Positions 36,522-47,103 of a stretch of 64,000 bases of DNA are shown here, piece by piece (position 1 is the stretch's first letter; the number at the start of each line of letters is the position of its first letter). Source of the stretch: a bacterium. GTDB taxonomy: Bacteria > Auribacterota > Auribacteria > Auribacterales > Auribacteraceae. The translations under genes and the position numbers were made by a program. Where the stretch lies: NCBI GenBank assembly GCA_018435605.1, contig JAHDNF010000005.1, positions 62,001-126,000 on the forward strand, written 5' to 3'. The notes under the pieces are model-generated. The model was not told the origin of the DNA. It saw only the letters and a program-made list of their open reading frames with translations, and searched no databases.

Positions 36522-37310
36522 ATGGGCAAAATAATCAGCGTATCAAATCAAAAAGGCGGAGTCGGTAAAACCACCACAGCTATAAACCTTTCAGCCGGCC
36601 TTGCTGAACACGGCCACAAGGTTCTGCTGATCGACACCGACGCGCAGGGCAACTCTACAAGCGGCCTTGGCATCAACCGCGAAAATATTTCGCTAGGTCT
36701 GCACGACGCTATAATAGACGAATTTCCGCTAATAGAAATAATTATCGACACAGGATACGAGAATTTTCACGCCATACCGTCTACCAGAGACTTAAGCGGC
36801 GTGGATGCCGAATTGTTTCAGATAGAACGCAGGGAACGACGGCTTAAAGAAGGCCTGCATATTCTCAAACAGGAATACGATTATATTATTATCGACTGCC
36901 CGCCTTCTTTGACACTGCTGACGGTCAACGCTTTAACCGCCGCCGACAGCGTACTTATACCGCTTCAGACCGAATACTACGCGCTCGAAGGGCTCGGGCA
37001 ACTGCTGGGAGCTATAAACCTCATAAGACTGGGGCTGAACCCTGATCTGGCTATAGAAGGGATTGTTCTGACCATGTTTGACAAGAGAACACGCCTTAGC
37101 ATGCAGGTGGTCAATGAAGTGCAATGTTTTTTCCGCGACCGCGAATACGTGTTCGATACCATAATCCCCCGTAACGTGCGTTTAAGCGAAGCGCCCAGTT
37201 ACGGCAAACCCGCGCTCTATTATGACCCGTCTTCAATTGGCGCTCAGGCGTACCGCGCACTGAGCAAAGAGTTTCTTAAAAAACAGGCCGGAATGTTATC
37301 AGTGTGCTGA
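36522..37310 (+). CDS. parA: Chromosome partitioning ATPase ParA
   Basis: 262 residues, the size of chromosomal ParA/Soj without an N-terminal HTH. The deviant Walker A (KGGVGKTTTAINL), the DTDAQGNST switch and DYIIIDCPPSL are intact. ParA binds DNA as an ATP dimer and segregates ParB-parS complexes. GGGG precedes the ATG, and parB follows after 25 bases. The par genes upstream of the ATP synthase operon match the order seen near the origin in many bacteria. Confidence 0.95.
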   Translation: MGKIISVSNQKGGVGKTTTAINLSAGLAEHGHKVLLIDTDAQGNSTSGLGINRENISLGLHDAIIDEFPLIEIIIDTGYENFHAIPSTRDLSGVDAELFQIERRERRLKEGLHILKQEYDYIIIDCPPSLTLLTVNALTAADSVLIPLQTEYYALEGLGQLLGAINLIRLGLNPDLAIEGIVLTMFDKRTRLSMQVVNEVQCFFRDREYVFDTIIPRNVRLSEAPSYGKPALYYDPSSIGAQAYRALSKEFLKKQAGMLSVC

Positions 37311-37335
37311 CATGTCGGCAAAGAGGTGTTGATTC

Positions 37336-38208
37336 ATGCAGGACAAGTCTAAAAAAACCGGATTAGGCAGAGGTTTAAGTTCGCTTATACCGGTGTCAGA
37401 ACTTGACAAGCAGTATATCCGCAAAATACAAATCGCCGAAGTGGTTGCGAATAAATATCAGCCCCGCACCGATTTCGCGGAAGAAAAGTTGCAGGAATTG
37501 ATGGAATCCATCAGGCAACACGGGGTTATCCAGCCGGTTATAGTACGCAAAATAGATTCAGGATACGAACTCATAGCCGGAGAACGAAGGTTTCTGGCCG
37601 CCAAACGTCTTGATTTTCAGGAAATACCGGCGCTGGTAAAAAGTGTGTCCGATCAGGAAACGCTGGAACTGGCTCTGATCGAAAATATCCAGCGCGCCGA
37701 TCTCAATCCCATCGAAGAGGCAAAAGGATACCTTATGCTCAGCAAAGAGTTTTCCCTGTCTCAGGATTCCGTGGCAAAAAAGGTCGGGCGAAGCAGAACC
37801 GCTGTCGCCAACGCAATACGTCTTCTAAAACTGCCGCAAAGGGTGCAACAGGCGCTTGTTTGTAGCGATATTTCCGTAGGGCATGCCAAAGTTATCCTCG
37901 GATTGCCGGAGCCGGAAGACCAGACAGCGTTATGCGAAAAAATCATCGCGAAAGACCTGACTGTGCGCGATACCGAACGCGAAGTGCGCCGTATGACAAC
38001 CAAACCGCAATGCCAGTCCGCACCGGTCGATCCTCAACTGCGCAAAAAATGCAAACGGTATGCGCTGGCCTTGCGCGAATCTTTCCGCACTGGTGTCGAC
38101 GTGAAATGGACAGGCAATAAAGGAAAACTTATTATTACAGTGGCAAACGAGGAGGAACTCGACCGAATTGTCAGTCAACTCAAACAAAACGCAACCAAAG
38201 TCTCATGA
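37336..38208 (+). CDS. parB: Chromosome partitioning protein ParB (CTP-dependent clamp)
   Basis: 290 residues. The N-terminal CTP-binding part has GERRFLAAK and ENIQRADLNPIEEA; the HTH follows (LSQDSVAKKVGRSRTAVANAI); the C-terminus is a dimerisation segment. ParB loads on parS sites. No parS-like 16-mer was seen in the window, though I could not search systematically. The ATP synthase assembly gene starts inside its 3' end. Confidence 0.95.
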   Translation: MQDKSKKTGLGRGLSSLIPVSELDKQYIRKIQIAEVVANKYQPRTDFAEEKLQELMESIRQHGVIQPVIVRKIDSGYELIAGERRFLAAKRLDFQEIPALVKSVSDQETLELALIENIQRADLNPIEEAKGYLMLSKEFSLSQDSVAKKVGRSRTAVANAIRLLKLPQRVQQALVCSDISVGHAKVILGLPEPEDQTALCEKIIAKDLTVRDTEREVRRMTTKPQCQSAPVDPQLRKKCKRYALALRESFRTGVDVKWTGNKGKLIITVANEEELDRIVSQLKQNATKVS

Positions 38209-38446
38209 TACGCTTCACAACCATAACGATACCAACGGCAAGAGCGATCTGGCTCGGGTTTTCGTCGTTGTCGGTAACCTTGGGTTTGTAATGTTTTTTT
38301 CTATTATAATAGGTTTTTTTACAGGTTTTTGGCTTGATAAATTTTTTCATACCGGTTATATTCTGCTTATTGCAGGTATTATTATCGGTATTTGCGCCGG
38401 TTTTTACCGTTGTTACCTTATTTTAAAAAAAGAATTGAACCTGTAA
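38168..38446 (+). CDS. AtpZ/AtpI-like small membrane protein
   Basis: 92 residues. A polar N-terminus of about 25 residues is followed by two transmembrane helices (about 38-60 and 63-85; FFTGFWLDKFFHTGYILLI) as in the AtpZ family, which accompanies F-type ATP synthases, including Na+ types, and is thought to assist assembly or ion supply. The TTG start lies within parB; no later in-frame ATG, GTG or TTG exists before the first helix, so the overlap is likely real. Confidence 0.7.
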   Translation: MSVNSNKTQPKSHDTLHNHNDTNGKSDLARVFVVVGNLGFVMFFSIIIGFFTGFWLDKFFHTGYILLIAGIIIGICAGFYRCYLILKKELNL

Positions 38447-38483
38447 CCGGAGATATATTATCATCGGCATTAATCAGGCCATA

Positions 38484-38846
38484 GTGCCTCTGCTCAAAAC
38501 ACTGTGTAAAAAAATGCTGATAGTGTGCGCTATCGCTACTGTGTTGCTTTGGAGCATCGGTTGGTCTGATATGATAGGCGGTCTTTTGTTCGGCGCGGTA
38601 ATCGGGTTCGTAAATTTCTTTCTTGCGGGTAAAGATATTTCACGGACTGCCGATAACGTGCTTACCGGTTGTAAACCGGGTAACGCTAAAAAAATACTGG
38701 TGGGCTTTTTCCTTCGATATGCCATTTTGGCATTGGCTTTCCTGATCGCCGCGAAATACGACGCTCTGGCGATTCCCTCTTTTGTAATAGGATTACTCAT
38801 GGTTCAAGGTATTTTATACTGGGAATACTTATGGGGTTCTAAGTAA
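38484..38846 (+). CDS. atpI: ATP synthase subunit I (AtpI)
   Basis: 120 residues with four hydrophobic helices. Segments SDMIGGLLFGAVIGFVNFFL and LVGFFLRYAILALAFLIAA match AtpI, a chaperone for c-ring assembly. The GTG start at 38484 is the first plausible one after the AtpZ stop. Its TAA overlaps the atpB start as TAATG, a coupling typical for atp operons. Confidence 0.75.
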   Translation: MPLLKTLCKKMLIVCAIATVLLWSIGWSDMIGGLLFGAVIGFVNFFLAGKDISRTADNVLTGCKPGNAKKILVGFFLRYAILALAFLIAAKYDALAIPSFVIGLLMVQGILYWEYLWGSK

Positions 38847-39688
38847 TGCACATATCGAAAAAACAAAAATATATTCTTGCCGGTATAATCTTGGTAGAGA
38901 TTATTATCGGCATCTTTTTTATCAAGATAGATATGTCCGCCATAGCCGAGCCTCCTGCCAAACTGAAACACATATTCGGGTTTGCCATACCGATGAACGG
39001 TATCAATATATCCACCATTTTAAATACGTGGCTGATTATGGTTGTCTTGATCTTATCCAGTTGGAAAATAACCCGGCATTTGACCCCTGTTCCCAGCCGG
39101 CTTCAGGTGATTGCCGAGCAGTATGTGTCCGCCTTCGATAAACTTTGCGAAGAGGTTCTCGGATCCGGCAAAGGCAGAAAATACATGCCTATGGTATCCA
39201 CATTATTTATATTTATACTGGTTGCCAATTCTATCGGCGCGATTCCAAGTTTCTGGCACATTTTCAGCGGGTTTCCCAGCTGGCTTAAATTCGACGAACC
39301 GACTAAAGATCTTAACACAACTTTGGGTTTCGGTTTGCTTTGTTTTCTTGTCGCCCATATCAGCGGAATCTATTATAAAGGTTTTAAAAAATATTTAAGC
39401 GAGTACTTTGAGCCCATGATTGAAATCGGCAGACTGCGAATCCCCAATTTATTTATGGGAATGCTTAATATTGTCGGCGAGTTTGGAAAAACCATTTCCC
39501 ATTCGTTTCGTTTGTTCGGCAACATGTTAGGTAGCGCTATTATTATTCTGGTAATATCTAATTTGACGAAATACATTGTCATGCCGGTTTTTTTGAACGC
39601 TTTTTTCGGGTTGTTCATCGGGGCGATACAGGCATTTGTATTTGCCATGCTCGCTTTGGTTTACGTATCGGTTATGATTAATGAATAA
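38846..39688 (+). CDS. atpB: ATP synthase F0 subunit a
   Basis: 280 residues with about six transmembrane helices. The essential arginine of the ion half-channels is Arg222 in SHSFRLFGNM. The start overlaps the stop of atpI. It forms the stator channel facing the c-ring in the inner membrane. A small GC-rich hairpin lies just after the stop, before the first c gene. Confidence 0.93.
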   Translation: MHISKKQKYILAGIILVEIIIGIFFIKIDMSAIAEPPAKLKHIFGFAIPMNGINISTILNTWLIMVVLILSSWKITRHLTPVPSRLQVIAEQYVSAFDKLCEEVLGSGKGRKYMPMVSTLFIFILVANSIGAIPSFWHIFSGFPSWLKFDEPTKDLNTTLGFGLLCFLVAHISGIYYKGFKKYLSEYFEPMIEIGRLRIPNLFMGMLNIVGEFGKTISHSFRLFGNMLGSAIIILVISNLTKYIVMPVFLNAFFGLFIGAIQAFVFAMLALVYVSVMINE

Positions 39689-39691
39689 CAG

Positions 39692-39705
39692 GGCGCCTGC
39701 GCGCC
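39692..39705 (+). promoter_or_regulatory. Small GC-rich intercistronic hairpin before the first c-subunit gene
   Basis: GGCGC (39692-39696) pairs with GCGCC (39701-39705) around a 4-base loop. It has no T tract, so it is not a terminator. Hairpins between atp genes often stabilise or balance message segments; that role is inferred. Confidence 0.3.
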
Positions 39706-39739
39706 TGCGCACAGTGTTGTATTCGATAAGGAATTTTTT

Positions 39740-40222
39740 ATGCAAATAGACGAATCTGTAATGAAGATGGCGACATTTTTTGCCGCGGCATTGTCTATGG
39801 GGATCGGGGCAATCGGTTCTGCCTACGGGCTTGGATATGCCAGCTCGAAAGCCTGCGAGGCTATTGCCCGCCAGCCGCAAGAATCGGGTAAAATCATTAA
39901 AATGATGCTGATCGGACAGGCGGCGTCAGGAACTCCGTCTATCTTTTCGCTTTTAATATCGTTTTTACTTTTGTTCGGGCCGGCGCCTAAACAGGGGCTA
40001 GTGCAGGTTTTCGCTATACTCGGCGCAGGGATATGTATGGGCGCCGGAGCAGTGGGACCGGGTATAGGCGCAGGATTTGCCAATGCCGAAGCGTGTGACG
40101 GCGTAGCTAGGATGCCGGACAGCGAAACTACTTTATTGCGCGTAATGCTCATGGGTCAGGCTGTGTCGCAGTCTACCAGCATATATGCGCTGGTAATAGC
40201 GTTTTTACTAACTATAGTATAA
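39740..40222 (+). CDS. Double-hairpin ATP synthase c subunit lacking both ion-binding carboxylates
   Basis: 160 residues making two fused c-type hairpins (four helices). Aligned to the next gene, the helix-2 glutamate is Gly64 in hairpin 1 ([11 protein letters not shown]) and Gln144 in hairpin 2 ([11 protein letters not shown]). The helix-1 glutamate site is Leu31 and Ala111. All other c-subunit features (Gly-rich helices, ARQPQ and ARMPD loops) are kept, so it should fold and enter the ring but carry no ion. Acetobacterium woodii has a mixed ring with a double c1 that retains one site. A good ribosome site (AAGGA) precedes the ATG. Confidence 0.88.
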   Translation: MQIDESVMKMATFFAAALSMGIGAIGSAYGLGYASSKACEAIARQPQESGKIIKMMLIGQAASGTPSIFSLLISFLLLFGPAPKQGLVQVFAILGAGICMGAGAVGPGIGAGFANAEACDGVARMPDSETTLLRVMLMGQAVSQSTSIYALVIAFLLTIV

Positions 40223-40248
40223 TAATCCTTAAAAAAGGGGGTAAAACC

Positions 40249-40506
40249 ATGATAGAAGATGCTCTGTTAGTTAAAGAATTGGTTAAGGCGGCGGCTGTAC
40301 TTGGAGCTGGTATTTGTATGGGGTTCGGCGCTATAGGACCCGGAATCGGAGAAGGATTTGCCGCTGGCAAGGCATGCGAGGGTGTCGCGCGGGAACCGGA
40401 AAACGCCAACCTGATTACCCGTACCATGCTAATCGGCCAAGCCGTATCCGAATCGACTGGCATATACTCTCTGGTTATAGCTCTGCTGATGCTGTTTGTC
40501 ATATAA
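40249..40506 (+). CDS. atpE: ATP synthase F0 subunit c, two-carboxylate Na+ type
   Basis: 85 residues, one hairpin. Ion-site residues are Glu35 in helix 1 ([11 protein letters not shown]) and Glu68 in helix 2 ([11 protein letters not shown]), with Val66, Ser69 and Thr70 as in the Na+-binding c of Ilyobacter. Glu in place of the usual helix-1 Gln gives the two-carboxylate motif described for the Na+ rotor of Fusobacterium nucleatum. It therefore probably carries Na+. A strong GGGGG ribosome site precedes the ATG; it starts 26 bases after the double c gene, so both are made from one message. Confidence 0.95.
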   Translation: MIEDALLVKELVKAAAVLGAGICMGFGAIGPGIGEGFAAGKACEGVAREPENANLITRTMLIGQAVSESTGIYSLVIALLMLFVI

Positions 40507-40554
40507 CATCAATCGCATAGCTGAACCATAAACTCTAAAGAGAGGACGCGGGCT

Positions 40555-41040
40555 GTGGTAGAAATAAGTTTTACCATGATTGTTCAAGTGCTTAACTTCC
40601 TGATCCTTATGTGGCTTTTGAAAAAACTGCTTTACGGGCCGGTGATAGATTATCTCGACCGTCGTTCCGAAGGAATAAAGGTTGACCTATCCGAGGCGAA
40701 ACGGATGAAGAAAGAAGCCACAGAGGTAATAAAGAATCAGGAACTCGAATACCAGCGGGCTAAGCGGGAAGCTCAAAATATCGTCAGGGAAGCTCAAAAA
40801 CAAGCGGAATCAGAGAAAAACAAGATTTTGGCGGACGCTGAAGAAGAATCTCATCAAATTGTCGAGAACGGAAAAAAGTTTGTCGATATGGAACTGCGTA
40901 CAGCCAAAACAAAACTGCATAATAATGTTATCGACATTGCCACCGCTATCGCAGGGCAGATGATTGAACAACAGATTACCGTTAAAGATCAGGATAAACT
41001 GCTCAAAAAAGCACTGGAACAATTTGATCAATGGAACTAA
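40555..41040 (+). CDS. atpF: ATP synthase F0 subunit b
   Basis: 161 residues: one N-terminal transmembrane helix (ISFTMIVQVLNFLILMWLL) followed by a long charged coiled coil (about 35-140) that forms the peripheral stalk. The KLLYGPVIDYLDRR segment after the helix is typical. Only one b gene is present, so a homodimer is expected. The start is GTG; the stop overlaps the delta gene by 10 bases. Confidence 0.92.
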   Translation: MVEISFTMIVQVLNFLILMWLLKKLLYGPVIDYLDRRSEGIKVDLSEAKRMKKEATEVIKNQELEYQRAKREAQNIVREAQKQAESEKNKILADAEEESHQIVENGKKFVDMELRTAKTKLHNNVIDIATAIAGQMIEQQITVKDQDKLLKKALEQFDQWN

Positions 41041-41579
41041 ATAAATCTAAAATCGCCAAAAGGTATGCCTCGTCGTTTATCGATGTGGCTGAAAGCAAGC
41101 AATATAAAACATTGCTTGCCCAAATGGAATCCGTGCGCGAAATCCTTAAACTAAACCCTGATCTGATAAAGTTTTCTCATAATCCACTTATCGATATCGA
41201 TGAGCGGATTAAACTAATCGAAGATACGCTAAAGCCGCTTGGAATAGAAGCGATTCTGATAGGTCTGATCGATATTCTGGCGCGAAACGGCAGGCTGGGT
41301 TTGTTTGATACGATAATGTTTTTTTTCGCCAAAATGGTTCAGGATCGGGTAAACGAATCTGTCGCGCAGGTATACAGCGTAAAAGAACTTGACGAGCCTG
41401 CAAAAAAAAGAATCGCTGAATGTCTTGAACAATTTTTTAAAAAGAAAATTATTCTTGATTGCAAACTGGACAGCTCGCTTATGGGCGGGTTGCGTGTTCA
41501 GGTAGGCAACAAGATTATCGACTATTCAATACAAGGTGAACTGCAACGCATAAACAGTGTGTTAAAAGAGGAAGGATAA
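41031..41579 (+). CDS. atpH: ATP synthase F1 subunit delta
   Basis: 182 residues, normal size for delta/OSCP. The start is [16 protein letters not shown] and the end has [25 protein letters not shown], the usual C-terminal signature. It links the b stalk to the alpha/beta hexamer. It overlaps atpF by 10 bases, and atpA follows after 7. Confidence 0.93.
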   Translation: MELNKSKIAKRYASSFIDVAESKQYKTLLAQMESVREILKLNPDLIKFSHNPLIDIDERIKLIEDTLKPLGIEAILIGLIDILARNGRLGLFDTIMFFFAKMVQDRVNESVAQVYSVKELDEPAKKRIAECLEQFFKKKIILDCKLDSSLMGGLRVQVGNKIIDYSIQGELQRINSVLKEEG

Positions 41580-41586
41580 GTTTGCT

Positions 41587-43101
41587 ATGCAGATAAAAGC
41601 CGATGAAATAAGTTCCTTAATCAAGGCGAAGATTCAAAAATATGAAAAGAAAATGAAGTTGGATGACGTGGGAACCGTCATTCAGGTCGGCGATGGTGTA
41701 GCCACCATATACGGGCTCGATAACGCTATGGCCGGCGAGCTTCTCGATATGGGCAAGGGTATCAAAGGTATGGTTATGAACCTTGAGGAGACCACTGTCG
41801 GCGCAAGCATCATGGGCGACGACAAACTCATCAAGGAAGGCGATACGGTCAAACTTACCGGAAGAATCGTTGAAGTGCCTGTCGGCGAAGAACTATGCGG
41901 CAGAGTAGTCGACGCGCTGGGCGAACCGGTAGACGGCAAAGGGCCTATCAAAGCCAAACAGTTCAAACCGATCGAACAGATAGCGCCCGGCGTTGTTGCC
42001 CGCCAGCCTGTAAGAGAAGCGCTCCAGACCGGAATCAAGGCGATCGACGCCATGGTGCCCATCGGGCGCGGACAGCGCGAACTTATCATCGGCGACCGCC
42101 AAACCGGTAAAACAGCTATCGCGGTAGACGCCATAATCAATCAGAAAGACAGCGACGTATACTGTATCTACGTTGCCATAGGACAAAAACGCTCAACCGT
42201 GGCTCAGGTTATAAAAACACTTGAGGACAACGGGGCTATGGACTACACCACTGTCGTGTCTGCGTCTGCAAGCGATCCAGCTCCCCTGCAGTATATCGCG
42301 CCGTACACAGGTTGCGCGATGGGCGAATATTTCCGCGATAACGGCAAACACGCATTAATTATATACGACGATTTATCCAAGCACGCTGTAGCATACCGTC
42401 AGATTTCACTTGTTTTACGCCGTCCGCCGGGACGCGAGGCGTATCCGGGCGATATTTTTTACCTGCATTCACGTCTTCTGGAACGAGCGGCTAAATACAG
42501 CGACAAAAACGGGGGCGGATCTCTGACCGCACTGCCTATCATAGAAACTCAGGCGGGCGATGTGTCGGCTTATATTCCTACAAACGTCATCTCAATTACC
42601 GACGGGCAGATTTATCTGGAAAGCAACCTGTTTTATTCCGGCGTCCGGCCTGCTATCAACGTCGGGCTGTCTGTATCCCGCGTGGGAGGCAGTGCGCAGG
42701 TAAAAGCCATGAAAAAGGTCGCCGGACCCCTCAGGCTTGAACTTGCTCAGTATAGGGAAATGGCGGCGTTCGCCCAGTTCGGTTCCGACCTTGACAAAGC
42801 TACGCAGGCACAGCTACATAAAGGCGAACGGCTCGTCGAGATTTTGAAACAGGGACAATATTCGCCGATGCCCATAGAACAACAGGTTGCAGTAATATTC
42901 GTCGCTGTGAACAATTATCTGGACGATATACCTGCCGGCGCGTGCGAACGTTTTGAAAAGGAATACCTTGCGTTTCTGACATCAAAGAAAAGCGACCTGC
43001 TGACAGCTATCCGTGAAGGGTCTATGGATTTTACGGAAATAGACAAAAAACTGCGGAAAGTTATAGAAGAATTCAAAAAAGGGTTCTCAATCGAAGAGTA
43101 A
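41587..43101 (+). CDS. atpA: ATP synthase F1 subunit alpha
   Basis: 504 residues. The P-loop [13 protein letters not shown] and the [10 protein letters not shown] segment are present, as is the alpha signature [17 protein letters not shown]. Noncatalytic nucleotide-binding subunit of F1. It sits in the standard order delta-alpha-gamma-beta-epsilon with short spacers. Confidence 0.97.
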   Translation: MQIKADEISSLIKAKIQKYEKKMKLDDVGTVIQVGDGVATIYGLDNAMAGELLDMGKGIKGMVMNLEETTVGASIMGDDKLIKEGDTVKLTGRIVEVPVGEELCGRVVDALGEPVDGKGPIKAKQFKPIEQIAPGVVARQPVREALQTGIKAIDAMVPIGRGQRELIIGDRQTGKTAIAVDAIINQKDSDVYCIYVAIGQKRSTVAQVIKTLEDNGAMDYTTVVSASASDPAPLQYIAPYTGCAMGEYFRDNGKHALIIYDDLSKHAVAYRQISLVLRRPPGREAYPGDIFYLHSRLLERAAKYSDKNGGGSLTALPIIETQAGDVSAYIPTNVISITDGQIYLESNLFYSGVRPAINVGLSVSRVGGSAQVKAMKKVAGPLRLELAQYREMAAFAQFGSDLDKATQAQLHKGERLVEILKQGQYSPMPIEQQVAVIFVAVNNYLDDIPAGACERFEKEYLAFLTSKKSDLLTAIREGSMDFTEIDKKLRKVIEEFKKGFSIEE

Positions 43102-43104
43102 TAT

Positions 43105-43998
43105 ATGGAAAATGTTCGTGACATTAAAGCTAGAATAAAAAGCGTGCGTGAGATTTATAAAATCACTCGCGCCATGAAATTGGTTGCCACAGCCAAGCAG
43201 AAAAAACTTATGCTGAAGGTTGCCGACACCGCGAAATACGTGGAAAAAATTGACGATTTGCTCCTATGCTCAGGCAAGGAAGTAGTCCGGCGTTTTAATC
43301 CGTATTTCACTCCAAGACATGCCGGCGGAAAGTCGTTGTTGGTGGTGGTAACCGCTGACAAAGGGTTGTGTGGAAGTTTCAACGCCAACCTCAACCGCCA
43401 TGCGGCTAACCTGTTGGCGCAGAATCCGGCAGACGTGTATGTTGTCGGAAAAAAAGGAAGAAATTTTTTCAGAAAACATACTGAAATCAATCTTATCGGC
43501 GAAACGGTAGATATATTCGGGAAAACATCGTTCAGGTCATGTAACAAGATAATGCACGACCTGAAACTAAAGTTTCTATCCGGCACATACGATTCAATAT
43601 CGGTTCTGTACACCCATTTCGAGTCTCTGGGACGCCAGACGATCATAACCAAACAGCTCCTGCCTATTGTAGCGGAGCCGCTCAAGCCTGAGTCGTCCGA
43701 CGACGATACTGCAACCGAACCTGTCCCGAAAATACGGCGGTTCATGTACGAATCGTCCGCCGACGCAGTATTTGATGAACTGATCGAACATTACCTTGAT
43801 TTACAGTTGTATATAATATTGCTGGAATCGGAACTGTCGGAACATATAACCCGCATGAACGCCATGGATTCGGCAACGCAAAACGCCTCAGACCTGATAG
43901 ATTCGCTTGTGCTTGCCTATAACCGGGTGCGTCAGGCGATGATTACCACGGAAATTCTGGAAATAGCCGGCGGTGCGGAAGCTATTAAATCGTCATAA
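43105..43998 (+). CDS. atpG: ATP synthase F1 subunit gamma
   Basis: 297 residues. It starts with RDIKARIKSVREIYKITRAM and ends with NRVRQAMITTEILEIAGGAEA, the two conserved terminal helices of the rotor shaft. VVVTADKGLCGSFNANL is the central signature. A 30-residue acidic insert (about 195-215, SSDDDTATEP) is longer than in E. coli. It starts 3 bases after atpA. Confidence 0.96.
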   Translation: MENVRDIKARIKSVREIYKITRAMKLVATAKQKKLMLKVADTAKYVEKIDDLLLCSGKEVVRRFNPYFTPRHAGGKSLLVVVTADKGLCGSFNANLNRHAANLLAQNPADVYVVGKKGRNFFRKHTEINLIGETVDIFGKTSFRSCNKIMHDLKLKFLSGTYDSISVLYTHFESLGRQTIITKQLLPIVAEPLKPESSDDDTATEPVPKIRRFMYESSADAVFDELIEHYLDLQLYIILLESELSEHITRMNAMDSATQNASDLIDSLVLAYNRVRQAMITTEILEIAGGAEAIKSS

Positions 43999-44014
43999 CT
44001 TATTATAAGGTTAA

Positions 44015-45447
<1,433 letters not shown>

Positions 45448-45448
<1 letters not shown>

Positions 45449-45885
45449 TGAGCATGCTTCAAGTTGAAATCATGACGCCGGACAGAAAAGTCGCGGGGTT
45501 TGAGTGCGAAAAGGTTGTTGTTTACGGTGAAGACGGATTTTTTACTATTTTGCCGGGACACGCAAAACTTATATCCAATGTGCGTATCAGCGAACTGGTC
45601 TGTTCAGGCATATCCACGCCTTCCGGCGAAAAAGAGCCGGTCGGGTCATATTTTGTATCCGGCGGATTCGTCAAGATAGAAAAAGATTCGGTGCAATTTT
45701 TCACGCCGTCCGCGGAACGCGGCGACCGCATAGACCTCGACCGTGCTGAACAAGCTAGAAAACGGGCTGTGACCGTGACGCAAACCGCCACCGGCGGAAT
45801 CGATTTTGACAGAGCGCAGGCCGCACTGGAACGTGCTTTGGTTCGGTTGCGAATAGGACAGAAATTCGGGAGAAAACCACAGTGA
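45448..45885 (+). CDS. atpC: ATP synthase F1 subunit epsilon
   Basis: 145 residues: an N-terminal beta barrel (TPDRKVAGFECEKVVVYGED, GFFTILPGHAKLISNV) and a helical hairpin (DRAEQARKRAV onward). It links gamma to the c-ring and can inhibit hydrolysis. It overlaps atpD by one base and the next protease gene by four (GTGA), closing the operon. Confidence 0.94.
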
Positions 45886-47081
45886 GCAATCCCTATGACG
45901 ATCCGCAAAAACCGGCTGGAAAACATGAAATTTCTTCTCAACCTGAAGAAAATAAGCCGGACAAAAAACTGCTCGCAAAAAAGTACGAGCGCGTCCACAA
46001 TGTTTTGTTTCTGGTGGATGTTGTATATACTCTTGTCCTAATCGCAATTTTTATATTTGCCGGAAAAGGCGGAGGGTTTTCTCAACAGCTTGCCGACTGG
46101 ATCGCCGGATGGTGTCCAAACTACTGGCTTAATATTGCCGTTTATACAGCGATTTTGACTACTGGTTATATGGTGTTTTTACTGCCGTTGCAGTTTTACA
46201 GCGGGTATATTCTTGAACACAAATACGGGTTGTCCAACGAAAAAATAGGTTCTTGGTTTTTCGACAGGATAAAATCGTACCTGCTGAATCTTGTGTTTAT
46301 GGCGATCATGGCTGAACTGCTTTTTCTGCTACTGCATTACGCCAAGGATACTTGGTGGCTGTGGCTGGGTATTATATGGGTGCTTTTCGGAATAATACTG
46401 AGCAATATTTTTCCTGTGCTTATCCTGCCTTTGTTTTACAAATACAAACCATTGGAAGATAAAGAACTGGCACGGCGTCTGATCACCCTTGCCGAACGGC
46501 TTAATGCAAAGATTTTGGGCGTATACGAACTGGAACTGAGCGCGAAAACGAAAAAAGCCAATGCCGCGCTTGCAGGACTCGGCAACACCAAACGAATCTT
46601 GCTTGGCGACACGCTACTTAAAAATTTTTCACATGACGAGATAGTACTGGTTCTTGCTCACGAACTCGGTCATTTTTATTATAAACATATATGGAAACTG
46701 ATTTTTTTCGGCGGTTGCGTCACTTTCGGCGGCTTGTACATAACCGGCCTTCTCTTGGATAAGCTGGTGTCTGTTGCCGGATACGCAAGCATCACCTCTG
46801 TCGCGTCGTTCCCTTTGTTTTTATTGTGCATGTTCATATTTGCTCTGGTGACCATGCCGGTCAACGCCTGTTTTTCACGCATGCTCGAACGTCAGGCGGA
46901 TTTGTTTTGTCTGCGCGAAACAAACGCTCCGCAAGTCTTTATCAGCGCAATGACCAAACTTGCCGACATGAACCTTGCCGACGAGGAGCCGCATCCGGTG
47001 ATTGAGTTTATTCTTCACGATCATCCCAGCATCGGGCGAAGAATAAAAATGGCCAACCAGTTCGCGCAGTCGGAATCGTAA
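45882..47081 (+). CDS. M48-family membrane protease (Ste24/CAAX-type)
   Basis: 399 residues with about six transmembrane helices. The zinc motif is VLAHELGHFYYKH and the third ligand lies in ERQADLFCLRE. The layout, with a long N-terminal membrane part, is closer to Ste24 than to HtpX. It would cut membrane or prenylated-like substrates; in bacteria the substrate is usually unknown. The GTG start overlaps the epsilon stop. The N-terminal 45 residues are polar and charged. Confidence 0.9.
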   Translation: MSNPYDDPQKPAGKHEISSQPEENKPDKKLLAKKYERVHNVLFLVDVVYTLVLIAIFIFAGKGGGFSQQLADWIAGWCPNYWLNIAVYTAILTTGYMVFLLPLQFYSGYILEHKYGLSNEKIGSWFFDRIKSYLLNLVFMAIMAELLFLLLHYAKDTWWLWLGIIWVLFGIILSNIFPVLILPLFYKYKPLEDKELARRLITLAERLNAKILGVYELELSAKTKKANAALAGLGNTKRILLGDTLLKNFSHDEIVLVLAHELGHFYYKHIWKLIFFGGCVTFGGLYITGLLLDKLVSVAGYASITSVASFPLFLLCMFIFALVTMPVNACFSRMLERQADLFCLRETNAPQVFISAMTKLADMNLADEEPHPVIEFILHDHPSIGRRIKMANQFAQSES

Positions 47082-47103
47082 CGCCGCTTTAGGAGACGCA
47101 TCT

